Shown here: positions 26,138 through 35,220 of the stretch, in pieces | Layout of the letters: each line of letters opens with the position of its first letter | Numbering within the stretch: the first letter of the stretch is position 1 | Assembly (NCBI GenBank): GCA_963837485.1 | Contig: CAWINP010000002.1 | Coordinates: 186,001 to 250,000, forward strand | Origin: Solirubrobacter sp963837485 | Lineage (GTDB): Bacteria; Actinomycetota; Thermoleophilia; Solirubrobacterales; Solirubrobacteraceae | Reading direction: 5' to 3' | DNA length: 64,000 nucleotides | The notes under the pieces: model-generated | What the model was told of the DNA's origin: nothing | Seen by the model: the letters and a program-made list of their open reading frames with translations, nothing else | Database searches by the model: none | Program-made: the position numbers and the translations under genes

Positions 26138-27238
26138 CTACGGCGCCGAGGCGTCCACGATGTCCTTCATCAGCTCGCTGAAGTCGCGGTTGGCCTCGAA
26201 CACCTTTCGCTGCCGGTGGGCGCCGTCGCCGCGCTCGATCAGGTCGCGGATTCCCTCCAGCGCGTTCGCCCCGCCGAGGTCCTGCGCGTGCTCCTTGAGC
26301 CGGTCGTAGAGCCGCTGGGCGAGCTCCTTGGTTGCCACCGGCCTGCGCTCGGGCAGGTCCACGAGCTCGCCCTCGAGCCCGTGGCGCGCGGCCAGCCACC
26401 GGTTCTCGTCGAGCATCTCGTACGGGAAGTCCGCGAGCCGCTTGCCCGCCTCGTAGTGCTCGGACAGCTCCTTGACCATCGCCTGGATCAGCGCCGCCAG
26501 CCCGAGCGTGTGCTCGACGCGCGTCTGGCCGTCCATCGCCCGGATCTCGACGGTGCCGAAGTTCGGATGCGGACGTACGTCGTACCAGAGCCAGGTGTAG
26601 TCCTCCATGACGCCGGCCTCGACCATGAAGTCGATGCGGCGCTTGAAATCGGCCCAGCCGTCGTAGAACGGCGGGATGCCGACGCGCGGGAACGTGCGGA
26701 AGACCGGCATGCGCGTCGAGGCCAGCCCGGTCGCGTCGCCGCGCCAGAACGGCGAGTTGGCCGACAGCGCGAGCAGCACCGGGACGTGCACGCGCATCCC
26801 GTTGGCGACGTGGATCGCCTTGTCGGCGTCGTCGAGGCCGACGTGCACATGCAGACCGAAGATCAACTCCTGGCGCGCCACGAAGCGCAGCGCGTCGACG
26901 AGGTCGCGGTAGCGCGGCGCGGCGGTGATCCGCTGGTCCTCCCACTTCGCGAACGGGTGCGTTCCCGCCGACCCGATGGTCAGCCCACGCTGCGACGCCT
27001 TATCGCGAACCTGGCGCCGGAGCGCGCGCAGCATCCGCTCCGCCTCCCGCAGGCCCGGTGCCGGATTCGTCGAGATCTCGAGCACGGACTCCATCAGCTC
27101 CGGCTTGATCTCGCCGTGCGGCGAGGCCTCGACGAGGTCGTCGATGGCGTTGACCAGCGCGTAGGTCGAGCGGTCGAGGATCATGAGCTCCTCCTCGATT
27201 CCGACCGTGTACGCGGGGCCGGCGAAGTTCGGCTCCAT
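26138..27238 (-). CDS. YbdK-type carboxylate-amine ligase (glutamate-cysteine ligase GCS2 family)
   Basis: A 366-residue member of the GCS2/YbdK family. It has the N-terminal YTVGIEEELMILD motif, MESVLEISTNPAPGL, the GLHVHVGLDDAD metal/ATP region, PRVGIPPFYDGWADF and the C-terminal ATVEIRAMDGQTRVEHT-type strand. These enzymes join a carboxylate (typically the gamma-carboxyl of Glu) to an amine with ATP. In actinobacteria relatives participate in thiol or ergothioneine-type synthesis, though many remain uncharacterised. The ATG at 27238 gives the standard N-terminus. It faces the DUF2090 gene across 54 bases. Confidence 0.9.
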   Translation of the reverse strand: MEPNFAGPAYTVGIEEELMILDRSTYALVNAIDDLVEASPHGEIKPELMESVLEISTNPAPGLREAERMLRALRRQVRDKASQRGLTIGSAGTHPFAKWEDQRITAAPRYRDLVDALRFVARQELIFGLHVHVGLDDADKAIHVANGMRVHVPVLLALSANSPFWRGDATGLASTRMPVFRTFPRVGIPPFYDGWADFKRRIDFMVEAGVMEDYTWLWYDVRPHPNFGTVEIRAMDGQTRVEHTLGLAALIQAMVKELSEHYEAGKRLADFPYEMLDENRWLAARHGLEGELVDLPERRPVATKELAQRLYDRLKEHAQDLGGANALEGIRDLIERGDGAHRQRKVFEANRDFSELMKDIVDASAP

Positions 27239-27292
27239 AGATGGCCGCGTAGAGTAAAGAGGAGAACACACGACCGACGAGGTGGAACGACG

Positions 27293-28216
27293 ATGGCCCT
27301 TGGCTACGACGGAAAGCTGTACATCCTGGCCTTCGATCATCGGGGGTCGTTCCAGAAGAAGATGTTCGGGATCGAGGGCGATCCGACGCCCGAGGAGACC
27401 GAGCGCATCTCCGATGCCAAGAAGCTGATCTATGAGGGCATGGAGATCGCCGTAGAGCGCGGGGTCGACGCCTCCACCGCGGGCGTGCTGGTCGACGAGC
27501 AGTTCGGCTCCGACATCCCGGAGCTCGCGCCCAAGCGCGGGCTGTCGCTCACGATGCCGGCCGAGAAGTCCGGCCAGAACGAGTTCGACTTCCAGTACGA
27601 CGACGAGTTCGGCGAGCACATCTCCAGGTACGACCTGCTCGCCACCAAGGTGCTCGTCCGTTACAACCCCGAGGGCGACGCCGACATGAACGCGCGCCAG
27701 CTCGAGCGGCTCAAGCGGCTCGCCGACTGGCTGCACGAGCACGACCGCCGCTTCCTCTTCGAGCTGCTGGTGCCGGGCGAGAAGCATCAGCTCGACCAGG
27801 TCGGCGGCGACGGCGACCGCTACGACGCCGAGTTGCGCCCCGAGCTCATGCGGCGGGCGATCGAGGAGATCCAGGACTACGGCATCGAGGTCGACATCTG
27901 GAAGATCGAGGGCGTCGACGCGCGCGAGGATGCCGAGATGCTGTCCGAGCAGACGCGCAAGGGCGACGGCCGCGGGAACGTCAAGAGCGTCGTGCTCGGC
28001 CGCGGCGCGAGCGACGAGAAGGTCGACCACTGGCTGCGCGTCGCCGCGCCGGTCGAGGGCTTCATCGGCTTCGCGATCGGCCGCTCGATCTGGTGGGACG
28101 CGCTGAAGTCCTACCTCGACGGCGGCGACCGCCGCGCGTCCGCCGAGCAGGTCGCCGACAACTACACGCGCTTCATCCGCGTCTACGACGAGGCCGGGCA
28201 GGGCGCGAAGGTGTGA
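27293..28216 (+). CDS. DUF2090 / IolC C-terminal aldolase-like protein
   Basis: A 307-residue protein matching the DUF2090 domain, which in IolC proteins forms the C-terminal half (5-dehydro-2-deoxygluconokinase / DKGP aldolase). Key segments are LYILAFDHRGSFQKKMFG, VLVDEQFGS, LATKVLVRYNPEGD, RRFLFELLVPGEKHQ, VDIWKIEGVD and FIGFAIGRSIWWDAL. The TIM-barrel (beta/alpha)8 architecture and Lys in the IWKIEG strand point to an aldolase-like role on a sugar phosphate. No kinase domain is attached and no inositol genes are nearby, so it acts alone. A ribosome site AAGAGGAG lies 25-30 bases upstream, with GAGGTGG closer to the ATG. Confidence 0.85.
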   Translation: MALGYDGKLYILAFDHRGSFQKKMFGIEGDPTPEETERISDAKKLIYEGMEIAVERGVDASTAGVLVDEQFGSDIPELAPKRGLSLTMPAEKSGQNEFDFQYDDEFGEHISRYDLLATKVLVRYNPEGDADMNARQLERLKRLADWLHEHDRRFLFELLVPGEKHQLDQVGGDGDRYDAELRPELMRRAIEEIQDYGIEVDIWKIEGVDAREDAEMLSEQTRKGDGRGNVKSVVLGRGASDEKVDHWLRVAAPVEGFIGFAIGRSIWWDALKSYLDGGDRRASAEQVADNYTRFIRVYDEAGQGAKV

Positions 28217-28228
28217 CCTCTGGCTCGC

Positions 28229-28258
28229 GGCCGAGCCATCCATCCGGGTGGCTCGGCC
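28229..28258. terminator. Bidirectional terminator hairpin between DUF2090 and malic enzyme genes
   Basis: GGCCGAGCCA and TGGCTCGGCC form a ten-base stem with a ten-base loop, exactly between the two convergent stop codons (28216 and 28259). The T-run is short on both sides. Confidence 0.65.
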
Positions 28259-29722
<1,464 letters not shown>

Positions 29723-29772
29723 GCGCAAAGGGTAAGGGGGCGAATTCGTCCGGGCGCGCCCCTAGCGTCGGC

Positions 29773-30258
29773 ATGGTGCCCAAACTCGCAATCGCCGCCA
29801 TCCTCATCGCCGTGCTCGCGCTCGGCGGCGGCAAGCTGGTCGGCGCGTCGCGCTCCGACCAGGCGCGCGTCGTGCGCGTCGTCGACGGCGACACGGTGGT
29901 CGTCCGCACGGGGTCGGGCGAGGAGCGCGTGCGCTACATCGGCGTGGACACGCCGGAGTCGGTCAAGCCCGGCACGCCGGTGCAGTGCTTCGCGAAGGCG
30001 GCCTCGGCGGCGAACCGGCGGCTCGTCGAGGGTCGCGACGTGCGCCTGGTGCTCGACGCGGAGGCGCGCGACCGCTACGGCCGCACGCTCGCCTACGTGT
30101 ACCGCTCCAGCGACGGGCTGTTCGTCAACGCCGAGCTCGTCCGGCGCGGTTATGCAAAGCCGCTGACCATCCCGCCGAACGTCGCGCACGCCGCCGAGCT
30201 GCGGCGCCTCGCCGGAGCGGCGCGCCGCGGCGGCCGCGGGTTATGGAGCCGATGTTAG
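29773..30258 (+). CDS. Thermonuclease family (SNase-like) membrane-anchored or secreted nuclease
   Basis: A 161-residue SNase-domain protein. The N-terminus (MVPKLAIAAILIAVLALGGG) is a signal peptide or anchor. The OB-fold nuclease domain contains RVVDGDTVVV, RYIGVDTPES and DRYGRTLAYVY, carrying the Asp/Arg/Glu and second Arg that match the staphylococcal nuclease active site. A Cys in VQCFAKAA and a C-terminal Cys in LWSRC may form a disulfide. It should act outside the membrane on nucleic acids. A small membrane protein gene follows after 12 bases on the same strand. Confidence 0.9.
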   Translation: MVPKLAIAAILIAVLALGGGKLVGASRSDQARVVRVVDGDTVVVRTGSGEERVRYIGVDTPESVKPGTPVQCFAKAASAANRRLVEGRDVRLVLDAEARDRYGRTLAYVYRSSDGLFVNAELVRRGYAKPLTIPPNVAHAAELRRLAGAARRGGRGLWSRC

Positions 30259-30270
30259 GCTTGCGAGTCC

Positions 30271-30510
30271 ATGCGGATGCGTCAGAGCGTCGCGGAGATC
30301 GAGCAGGCCTTCTTCGAGGAGATCGAAGAGGATCGCGAGCGGCGCGAGCGCCTGCGCCGCCGCGCCGAGCAGCGCCAGCTCCAGCGACATCGCGACCGGA
30401 CGCACCGGCGCGGCTCGATGCGCTTCTTCGTGCTCGTGCTGATCCTGCTCGGCACCGCGGTCGCCGTGACGATCGCGATGTTCCAGACCCTGTATTACCT
30501 CTTGGGTTAA
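30271..30510 (+). CDS. Small charged coiled-coil membrane protein, 79 residues
   Basis: MRMRQSVAEIEQAFFEEIEE leads into a strongly charged helix (Glu/Arg-rich, about residues 15-48). A single C-terminal span follows (FFVLVLILLGTAVAVTIAMF), ending LYYLLG. This is the topology of a C-tail-anchored cytosolic coiled coil. No family is recognised. It lies 12 bases behind the nuclease gene, so it is probably co-transcribed. Its 3' flank carries the family-B repeat. Confidence 0.72.
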   Translation: MRMRQSVAEIEQAFFEEIEEDRERRERLRRRAEQRQLQRHRDRTHRRGSMRFFVLVLILLGTAVAVTIAMFQTLYYLLG

Positions 30511-30551
30511 GGCGCGCAGCCCCTCCGCGTTTGGGCTGACGAGCCCGCCAG

Positions 30552-30596
30552 TTAAGGTCGGATGATCGGGGCGGGGCGGAGGGGATGTACCCCTTA
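30552..30596. repeat. Family-B G-rich repeat, copy 1
   Basis: TTAAGGTCGGATGATCGGGG followed by CGGGGCGGAGGGGATG and a closing CCCCTTA. The final TTA is the stop codon (TAA) of csrA on the minus strand. The G-runs GGGG-GGGG-GG-GGGG separated by single bases could form a two-layer G-quadruplex on the plus strand. Related copies at 51253, 57200 and 58273. Confidence 0.8.
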
Positions 30597-30833
30597 TCGC
30601 TGGTTATTCGCGCTGAGACGCTTCAGGGCGTCGTCCACCTCGGCACGAGCGGAGGCGCCGGCGGCGACGTTCTCCTGCTGGATCTCGAGGTAGACCTCCT
30701 TACGGAACACGGGAATGTCCCGAGGGGCCTGGATGCCGATACGGACCTTCTCGCCCATGATCGAGAGCACCGAGACCTCGATGTCGTCGCCGATCATGAT
30801 CGACTGGTTGGACTTGCGTGTCAGTACCAGCAT
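30594..30833 (-). CDS. csrA: Carbon storage regulator CsrA
   Basis: A 79-residue CsrA/RsmA RNA-binding protein. It reads MLVLTRKSNQSIMIGDDIEV, then the core MGEKVRIGIQAPRDIPVFRKEVY, with the functionally important Arg in the RDIPVFR segment. CsrA dimers bind GGA motifs in mRNA leaders and alter translation and stability. The gene is isolated: no fliW or flagellar gene is in the window, although csrA in Gram-positive bacteria is usually near flagellar genes. The TAA stop is the terminal TTA of a family-B repeat. The tail after residue 55 (AAGASARAEVDDALKRLSANNQR region) is longer than in many CsrAs. Confidence 0.95.
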   Translation of the reverse strand: MLVLTRKSNQSIMIGDDIEVSVLSIMGEKVRIGIQAPRDIPVFRKEVYLEIQQENVAAGASARAEVDDALKRLSANNQR

Positions 30834-30994
30834 GACGCCGCCTCCCTGGCGATTTCGGACTCGCTCTCCCGGACAGGCCCGCTCCTGTCGTCGAGGTGAG
30901 CACGGGTGAGGCTAGTTGAAATTGGTGGGAATGGGTATGGGGCGTGCACCCGAAGCCCCGGTGTCGTGGGACGTTGCTAGTCTCCGGCCCTCCT

Positions 30995-31573
30995 ATGAGC
31001 CGCCGGTCCCTGCGTCCCCAGCTTAACCAGATCCGCGGGTGGGTGCGACAGGGTCGCACCGACGCGTGGATCGCGCACCAGCTCGAAGTCACCGTCCAGC
31101 AGATTCAGGCCTTCAAGCGCGAGCAAGGCCTGGAGCCCGATTCCGACGATGCCGGCGCCACCGTCGAGGAGGTCGACCTCCGCGCGGAGGACGACGCCGC
31201 GATCGCCGCCGAGCTCGAGGCCGAGGCCGCGCGCAAAGCCGAAGAAGAGGCTGCGCGCAAGGCCGAGGAGGAGGCCCGCGCCGCCGAGGAGGCCGCGCGC
31301 AAGGCCGAACAGGCCGATGAGGAAGAGGAGAAGGCCAAGCGCCCAGCGCGCCGCCGGGGTGGCCGCTCGCGCCGCCGTACCGCGTCCGTCGGGCCGCTGG
31401 AAGGCACGTTCGATCACGGCGAGGAGGGCTACGGGCTGTGGCTCGACCCCGCCGTCCAGGACGATCCGATCTACGCCGAGCACTGGGCGGGTCACCGTCC
31501 GGTCGAGATCACGATCGAGGAAGACCAGATCGTGATCCGCCGCGCAGGCGGCGAGGACGACGGCGAAGACTGA
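30995..31573 (+). CDS. HTH-like protein with charged coiled-coil middle region
   Basis: A 192-residue protein in three parts. Residues 1-50 (IRGWVRQGRTDAWIAHQLEV, then VQQIQAFKREQG) look like a small helix-turn-helix. Residues 55-125 are an Ala/Glu/Lys/Arg-rich heptad-like coiled coil with repeats of AARKAEEE, ending in a very basic patch (RPARRRGGRSRRRT). Residues 130-192 are a compact acidic domain (FDHGEEGYGLWLDPAV, PVEITIEEDQIVIRR). The combination suggests a nucleic-acid-associated structural protein; no family assigned. The ATG at 30995 is preferred as the first Met directly before the helical region. It diverges from csrA by 160 bases. Confidence 0.75.
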   Translation: MSRRSLRPQLNQIRGWVRQGRTDAWIAHQLEVTVQQIQAFKREQGLEPDSDDAGATVEEVDLRAEDDAAIAAELEAEAARKAEEEAARKAEEEARAAEEAARKAEQADEEEEKAKRPARRRGGRSRRRTASVGPLEGTFDHGEEGYGLWLDPAVQDDPIYAEHWAGHRPVEITIEEDQIVIRRAGGEDDGED

Positions 31574-31580
31574 GGCAGCG

Positions 31581-31609
31581 ATCGCCTGGCACCGCGCGTG
31601 CCAGGCGAT
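31581..31609 (+). terminator. 12-base palindromic hairpin reaching the next start codon
   Basis: ATCGCCTGGCAC and GTGCCAGGCGAT pair perfectly around a CGCGC loop, eight bases after the upstream stop. The 3' arm includes the first two bases of the ATG at 31608. It could terminate the upstream transcript or occlude the start of the acetyltransferase gene; there is no T-run. Confidence 0.6.
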
Positions 31610-32312
31610 GATGGTCGACGAGGTCGAGCCGTGGGCACACGGCTCGGTGCTGCGGACTCCTCTCGCGCCCGATTGGTGGGACGCGAACCTCGTTCGCCTG
31701 GAGGGCCCGGACCCCGGGCTCAGCGCGGCCGAGCTGATCGATCTGGTCGAGGGCCTGCAATCCGCGTTGCAGCACCGCCGCCTGGTCGTCGAGGACGAGG
31801 CCGCCGGCGAGCGGCTGCGCGAGGACTTCGCGGACGCCGGCTGGGAGACCGAGCGGCTGGTGGCGATGCTGCGCGACGGCGCACCGCCGCCGGCGCCGGC
31901 GGGCGTCGCCGAGGCGCCGTACTCGGACACCCGGGCGCTGCGCGTGGAGTGGCACCGCTCGGCGGAGTGGGGCGACGAAGAGGCGCTGCACCTCGACTCC
32001 GCCGACGCGGTCGCGGCGCGGATCGGGACGCGCGCGTTCGTGGCCCGGGGCGACGACGGCGAGCTGATCGGCTTCTGCTCGCTGTTCTCGCCGCCGAAGG
32101 CCGCCGGCGCCGAGGTCGACCAGGCGTACGTCTCGCCGCCCCACCGCGGGCACGGGCTCGGCACACGGCTGATCGAGGCGGCGCTCGCCGGCGGCGGGCG
32201 TCACACCAACTGGATCGTCGCGGACGACGAGGGGCGGCCGAAGGGCCTCTACCGGCGCCTCGGCTTCGAGCCGGCGTGGCGCTGGTGCACGTTCACGAGA
32301 ACGCCCGCCTGA
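31608..32312 (+). CDS. GNAT family N-acetyltransferase
   Basis: A 234-residue protein whose C-terminal half is a GNAT domain. It shows TRAFVARGDDGELIGFCSLF, then the acetyl-CoA loop QAYVSPPHRGHGLGTRLIEAAL (R/Q-x-x-G-x-G type), and NWIVADDEGRPKGLYRRLGF. The N-terminal half (residues 1-120) is another, divergent GNAT-like unit (PDWWDANLVRLEGPDPGLSA), as in tandem-GNAT proteins. The acceptor is unknown. Two consecutive Met codons at 31608 and 31611 are both possible starts, the first overlapping the hairpin. The next gene starts within six bases of its stop. Confidence 0.88.
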   Translation: MMVDEVEPWAHGSVLRTPLAPDWWDANLVRLEGPDPGLSAAELIDLVEGLQSALQHRRLVVEDEAAGERLREDFADAGWETERLVAMLRDGAPPPAPAGVAEAPYSDTRALRVEWHRSAEWGDEEALHLDSADAVAARIGTRAFVARGDDGELIGFCSLFSPPKAAGAEVDQAYVSPPHRGHGLGTRLIEAALAGGGRHTNWIVADDEGRPKGLYRRLGFEPAWRWCTFTRTPA

Positions 32313-32317
32313 CGCTC

Positions 32318-32632
32318 GTGCCGTACGAGATCGCACGCGACCAATGGGAGGCGGGGCTGCGGCGGCTGGACGCCGCGTTTCCGGAGCAGGCGCCCACGCT
32401 CGAGCGCGTCACGCGCGCCGTGCAGGCCGAGCTTCGCCGCCGCCTCGGCGGCCCCTTCACGCTCGACGAGCTGGCGGACCTCTACGACGAGGGCACCGGC
32501 TGGTGCACGGACCTGGCCGTCGAGGTCGCGCCGGACGAGCCGTTCGCGTGGGATGCCCGCGTCGTCGCCGACGCCGCGTTCGGGCGCTACCAGCGGGCCG
32601 CTACGGACTTCGCTGGTGGCCGGCGGGTGTAG
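32318..32632 (+). CDS. Small protein of unknown function downstream of GNAT gene
   Basis: A 104-residue soluble acidic protein. It contains EIARDQWEAGLRRLDAAF, LERVTRAVQAELRRRLGGPF and LDELADLYDEGTGWCTDLAV segments and is probably mostly helical. Codon use and residue composition are those of a real gene. A start at GTG 32285 would overlap the acetyltransferase by 28 bases; GTG at 32318, five bases after its stop, is the more usual spacing. No family recognised. It probably forms one transcription unit with the GNAT gene. Confidence 0.65.
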   Translation: MPYEIARDQWEAGLRRLDAAFPEQAPTLERVTRAVQAELRRRLGGPFTLDELADLYDEGTGWCTDLAVEVAPDEPFAWDARVVADAAFGRYQRAATDFAGGRRV

Positions 32633-32674
32633 GCGTTCGGGGCAGACGGGTGTTGGCGGTTCGAGCGCGTGGCA

Positions 32675-32789
32675 GACGGGGGTAGACGGTTTCGCCTCCG
32701 CTGCGCCGGCCGTCGAGGGCGCGGTCCGCTCCGGGCACGGACGGGTGTAAACGGTTTCGCCTCCGCTGCGCCGGCCGTCGAGGGCGCGG
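32675..32789. repeat. Two 50-base direct repeats, 65 bases apart
   Basis: Copies at 32675-32724 and 32740-32789 share ACGGTTTCGCCTCCGCTGCG and the following CCGGCCGTCGAGGGCGCGG with only two differences near the 5' end. A degenerate third start (GGCAGACGGGTGTTGGCGGT) lies at 32641. Non-coding, between convergent gene ends. Two units are too few for a CRISPR array. Confidence 0.8.
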
Positions 32790-32833
32790 CGCCGCTCGCC
32801 GGGACCGACGGGCCTTGCTCCGCTCCGGCGACG

Positions 32834-33112
32834 TTACTTGACGATGTAAGCCTTCTCGCCCGCCTTGACCATGCCGAGCCTGCGCGCCTCGCGCTCGAGC
32901 GCGCCCTTCTCGGTCAGCGTGCGCTTGCGCTCGCGCAGCTTGGCGTTCTCCGCGCGCAGCGCGGCGACCGCCTCGCGCTGGCGCCCGGCTTCGCGGTACG
33001 TGTTGACCCAGTTCAGCGCAGGCCCGATGTAGAGGTAGAGAACGAGCGCGAAGACGCCGATCAGCGCCCAGCGCCCGAGGCGATCCCAGCGGATCCGCGT
33101 ACGGCCGTCCAT
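32834..33112 (-). CDS. ftsB: FtsB/DivIC family septum formation protein
   Basis: A 92-residue bitopic division protein. A basic N-terminus (MDGRTRIRWDRLGRW) is followed by one span (ALIGVFALVLYLYIGPAL) and a leucine-zipper-like coiled coil (REAVAALRAENAKLRERKRT). The C-terminal segment LGMVKAGEKAYIVK is typical of FtsB/DivIC. It works in the FtsB-FtsL-FtsQ subcomplex of the divisome at the outer face of the membrane. Its position after eno is conserved in actinobacteria. Its ATG follows directly on a hairpin (33113-33141). Confidence 0.92.
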   Translation of the reverse strand: MDGRTRIRWDRLGRWALIGVFALVLYLYIGPALNWVNTYREAGRQREAVAALRAENAKLRERKRTLTEKGALEREARRLGMVKAGEKAYIVK

Positions 33113-33141
33113 GCCTGACGCGTTCGTTCGACGCGTCAGGC
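33113..33141 (-). terminator. Hairpin between eno and ftsB, abutting the ftsB ATG
   Basis: GCCTGACGCG and CGCGTCAGGC form a ten-base stem around a nine-base loop. On the minus strand its 3' arm (CAGGC) ends one base before the ftsB start codon and contains the only possible ribosome-binding purines. It may attenuate read-through from eno or limit ftsB translation. Confidence 0.6.
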
Positions 33142-33158
33142 CTCCTTCCTCTGCAACG

Positions 33159-34433
33159 CTACGACCGGAAGACGCTCCGGCCGGGGTATTCGGCGTCGGC
33201 GCCGAGCGCCTCCTCGATCCGCAGCAGCTGGTTGTACTTCGCCACGCGGTCCGTGCGCGACGGCGCGCCGGTCTTGATCTGGCCGCACCCGGTCGCCACC
33301 GCGAGGTCGGCGATCGTGGTGTCCTCGGTCTCGCCGGAGCGGTGCGACATGACCGCCGTGTAGCCGTTCGAGCGCGCCAGCGAGACCGCCGACAGCGTCT
33401 CGGTCAGCGTGCCGATCTGGTTGACCTTGATCAGGATCGAGTTCGCCACGCCCATGTCGATGCCGCGCTGCAGGCGCTCGACGTTGGTGACGAACAGGTC
33501 GTCGCCGACGAGTTGGACCTTCTCACCGAGGCCGTCGGTGAGCGCCTTCCAGCCGTCCCAGTCCTCCTCGTCCATGCCGTCCTCGATCGAGAGGATCGGG
33601 TACTGGCCGGCGAGGTCGGCCCAGTAGGCGGCGAGCTCGGCCGACGACAGCGTGCGGTGCTCGTGCTCGAGCTCGTAGGCGCCGTTCTTGTAGATCTCGC
33701 TGACCGCCGGGTCGAGCGCGATCACGAGGTCCTCGCCGGGCGTGTAGCCCGCCGCCTCGATCCCCTCGACCAGTGCCGCGAGCGCCGCAGCGTTGGACTC
33801 CAGGTTCGGCGCGAAGCCGCCCTCGTCGCCCACGCCGCCGCCCAGCCCGCGGTCATGCAGCGTCTTCTTGAGCGCGTGGAAGACCTCGGCGCCCATCCGC
33901 AGCGCCTCCGCGAACGTCGGCGCGCCGGCCGGCACAACCATGAACTCCTGGAAGTCGATCGAGTTGTCCGCGTGCGAACCGCCGTTGAGCACGTTCATCA
34001 TCGGCACCGGCAGGATGTGCGCCGCCTCGCCGCCGAGGTAGCGCCACAGCGGCAGCCCCTCTTCCGCGGACGCCGCGCGCGCGGCCGCCAGCGAGACGCC
34101 GAGGATCGCGTTCGCCCCCAGGCGGTTCTTGTTCGGGGTGCCGTCGAGCTCGATCATCGCGCGGTCGAGCCCTTCCTGGTCTTCGGCGTCGCGGCCCGTG
34201 ACCAGCTCCGTCAGCTCGCCGTTGACGTTGCCGACCGCCTTCGTGACGCCCTTGCCGCCGTACGCGGCGCCGCCGTCGCGCAGCTCGGTCGCCTCGAACT
34301 CGCCCGTGGAGGCACCGGAGGGGACGGCCGCGCGCCCGTGCGCGCCGGAACGCAGCTGGACTTCGACCTCTACCGTGGGATTGCCGCGCGAGTCGAGGAT
34401 CTGCCGCGCGTGGACCGTTTCGATCTGGCTCAT
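33159..34433 (-). CDS. eno: Enolase
   Basis: A 424-residue complete enolase (2-phosphoglycerate to phosphoenolpyruvate). It opens with the family N-terminus IETVHARQILDSRGNPTVEV, has the SGASTGEFEA loop and GGSHADNSIDFQEFMVVP. Metal ligands are in VGDEGGFAPNL, LSIEDGMDEEDW and VGDDLFVTN. The catalytic Lys region follows in NSILIKVNQIGTLTETL, and the signature is MSHRSGETEDTTIADLAV. Cytosolic glycolytic enzyme. It sits between mazG and ftsB as in Mycobacterium, 19 bases behind mazG. Confidence 0.98.
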   Translation of the reverse strand: MSQIETVHARQILDSRGNPTVEVEVQLRSGAHGRAAVPSGASTGEFEATELRDGGAAYGGKGVTKAVGNVNGELTELVTGRDAEDQEGLDRAMIELDGTPNKNRLGANAILGVSLAAARAASAEEGLPLWRYLGGEAAHILPVPMMNVLNGGSHADNSIDFQEFMVVPAGAPTFAEALRMGAEVFHALKKTLHDRGLGGGVGDEGGFAPNLESNAAALAALVEGIEAAGYTPGEDLVIALDPAVSEIYKNGAYELEHEHRTLSSAELAAYWADLAGQYPILSIEDGMDEEDWDGWKALTDGLGEKVQLVGDDLFVTNVERLQRGIDMGVANSILIKVNQIGTLTETLSAVSLARSNGYTAVMSHRSGETEDTTIADLAVATGCGQIKTGAPSRTDRVAKYNQLLRIEEALGADAEYPGRSVFRS

Positions 34434-34452
34434 CGGCGCCGCACGATAGCTC

Positions 34453-35220
34453 TTACTCGCGCATGCGAATCCTTGCGTAGTACTGAAGCTGCGCGTCCGG
34501 ATCGAGCCCGTCCCAGTCCGCGCCGTCGCGCGCCGCGAGCTCCGCGGCGCCCTCCACCCGCCCCCGAAACCGGTCCGCTGCGGCGCGCAGCGCCAGCTCG
34601 GGATCGACCTTCAGCTTGCGCGCCACGTTGACCGCGGCGAACAGCACGTCGCCGGCCTCGTGAAAGCGCTCCTCGCGATCGCCGGCCGCCTCCAGCTCGT
34701 CCAGCTCGCCGCGCACCGCGTCATACGGGACGTGTTCGAAGTCGAACCCGGTCGAGGCCGCGCGCCGCTGCACCTTGCGCGCGTACAGCGGTCCGGGCAG
34801 GCTCTCGGGCACCTCGCCGAAGATGCCGGGCTCGCGCCCCTCCTCGGTCTTCTTGATCGCGTCCCAGTTGCGCAGCACGTCGCCGGCCGAGTCGACCTCC
34901 ACGGTGCCGAAGATGTGCGGGTGCCGGCGCACGAGCTTGGCGTGCACGTGCTCGGCGACCTCGGCGAGCGAGCCGGCGCCGCGCTCCTCCATCAGCAGCG
35001 AGAGGAAGTGCACCTGGAAGAGGACGTCGCCGAGCTCGTCGAGCAGCTTCGCGTCGTCGTCGGCATGCGCGGCCGCCGCGAGCTCATACGCCTCCTCGAC
35101 CGTGTGCGGGACGATCGAGCGCTCATCCTGCTCGCGATCCCACGGGCACTCGCGCCGCAGCCGGCGCGTCAGCTCGTCGAGGCGCCGGAGCGCCTCGGGG
35201 CCGTCAGCCGGTCTGGGCAC
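34453..35220 (-). CDS. mazG: Nucleoside triphosphate pyrophosphohydrolase MazG
   Basis: A 255-residue MazG with two repeated helical domains. The first carries LRRECPWDREQDERSIVPHT and EEAYELAAAAHADD...ELGDVLFQVHF, the E-x2-E...E-x2-D metal motif. Then RRHPHIFGTVEVDSAGDVLRNW, and a second, shorter domain with EERFHEAGDVLFAAVNVARKL. It hydrolyses non-canonical NTPs, protecting the nucleotide pool. GTG at 35220 overlaps the end of the upstream PpiC-like gene by 17 bases. The gene order mazG-eno-ftsB is conserved in actinobacteria. Confidence 0.95.
   Translation of the reverse strand: MPRPADGPEALRRLDELTRRLRRECPWDREQDERSIVPHTVEEAYELAAAAHADDDAKLLDELGDVLFQVHFLSLLMEERGAGSLAEVAEHVHAKLVRRHPHIFGTVEVDSAGDVLRNWDAIKKTEEGREPGIFGEVPESLPGPLYARKVQRRAASTGFDFEHVPYDAVRGELDELEAAGDREERFHEAGDVLFAAVNVARKLKVDPELALRAAADRFRGRVEGAAELAARDGADWDGLDPDAQLQYYARIRMRE

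Noticed and set aside
32675..32789. Possible CRISPR array
   Set aside because: Only two full units of 50 bases with a 15-base spacer; no third unit and no cas gene.
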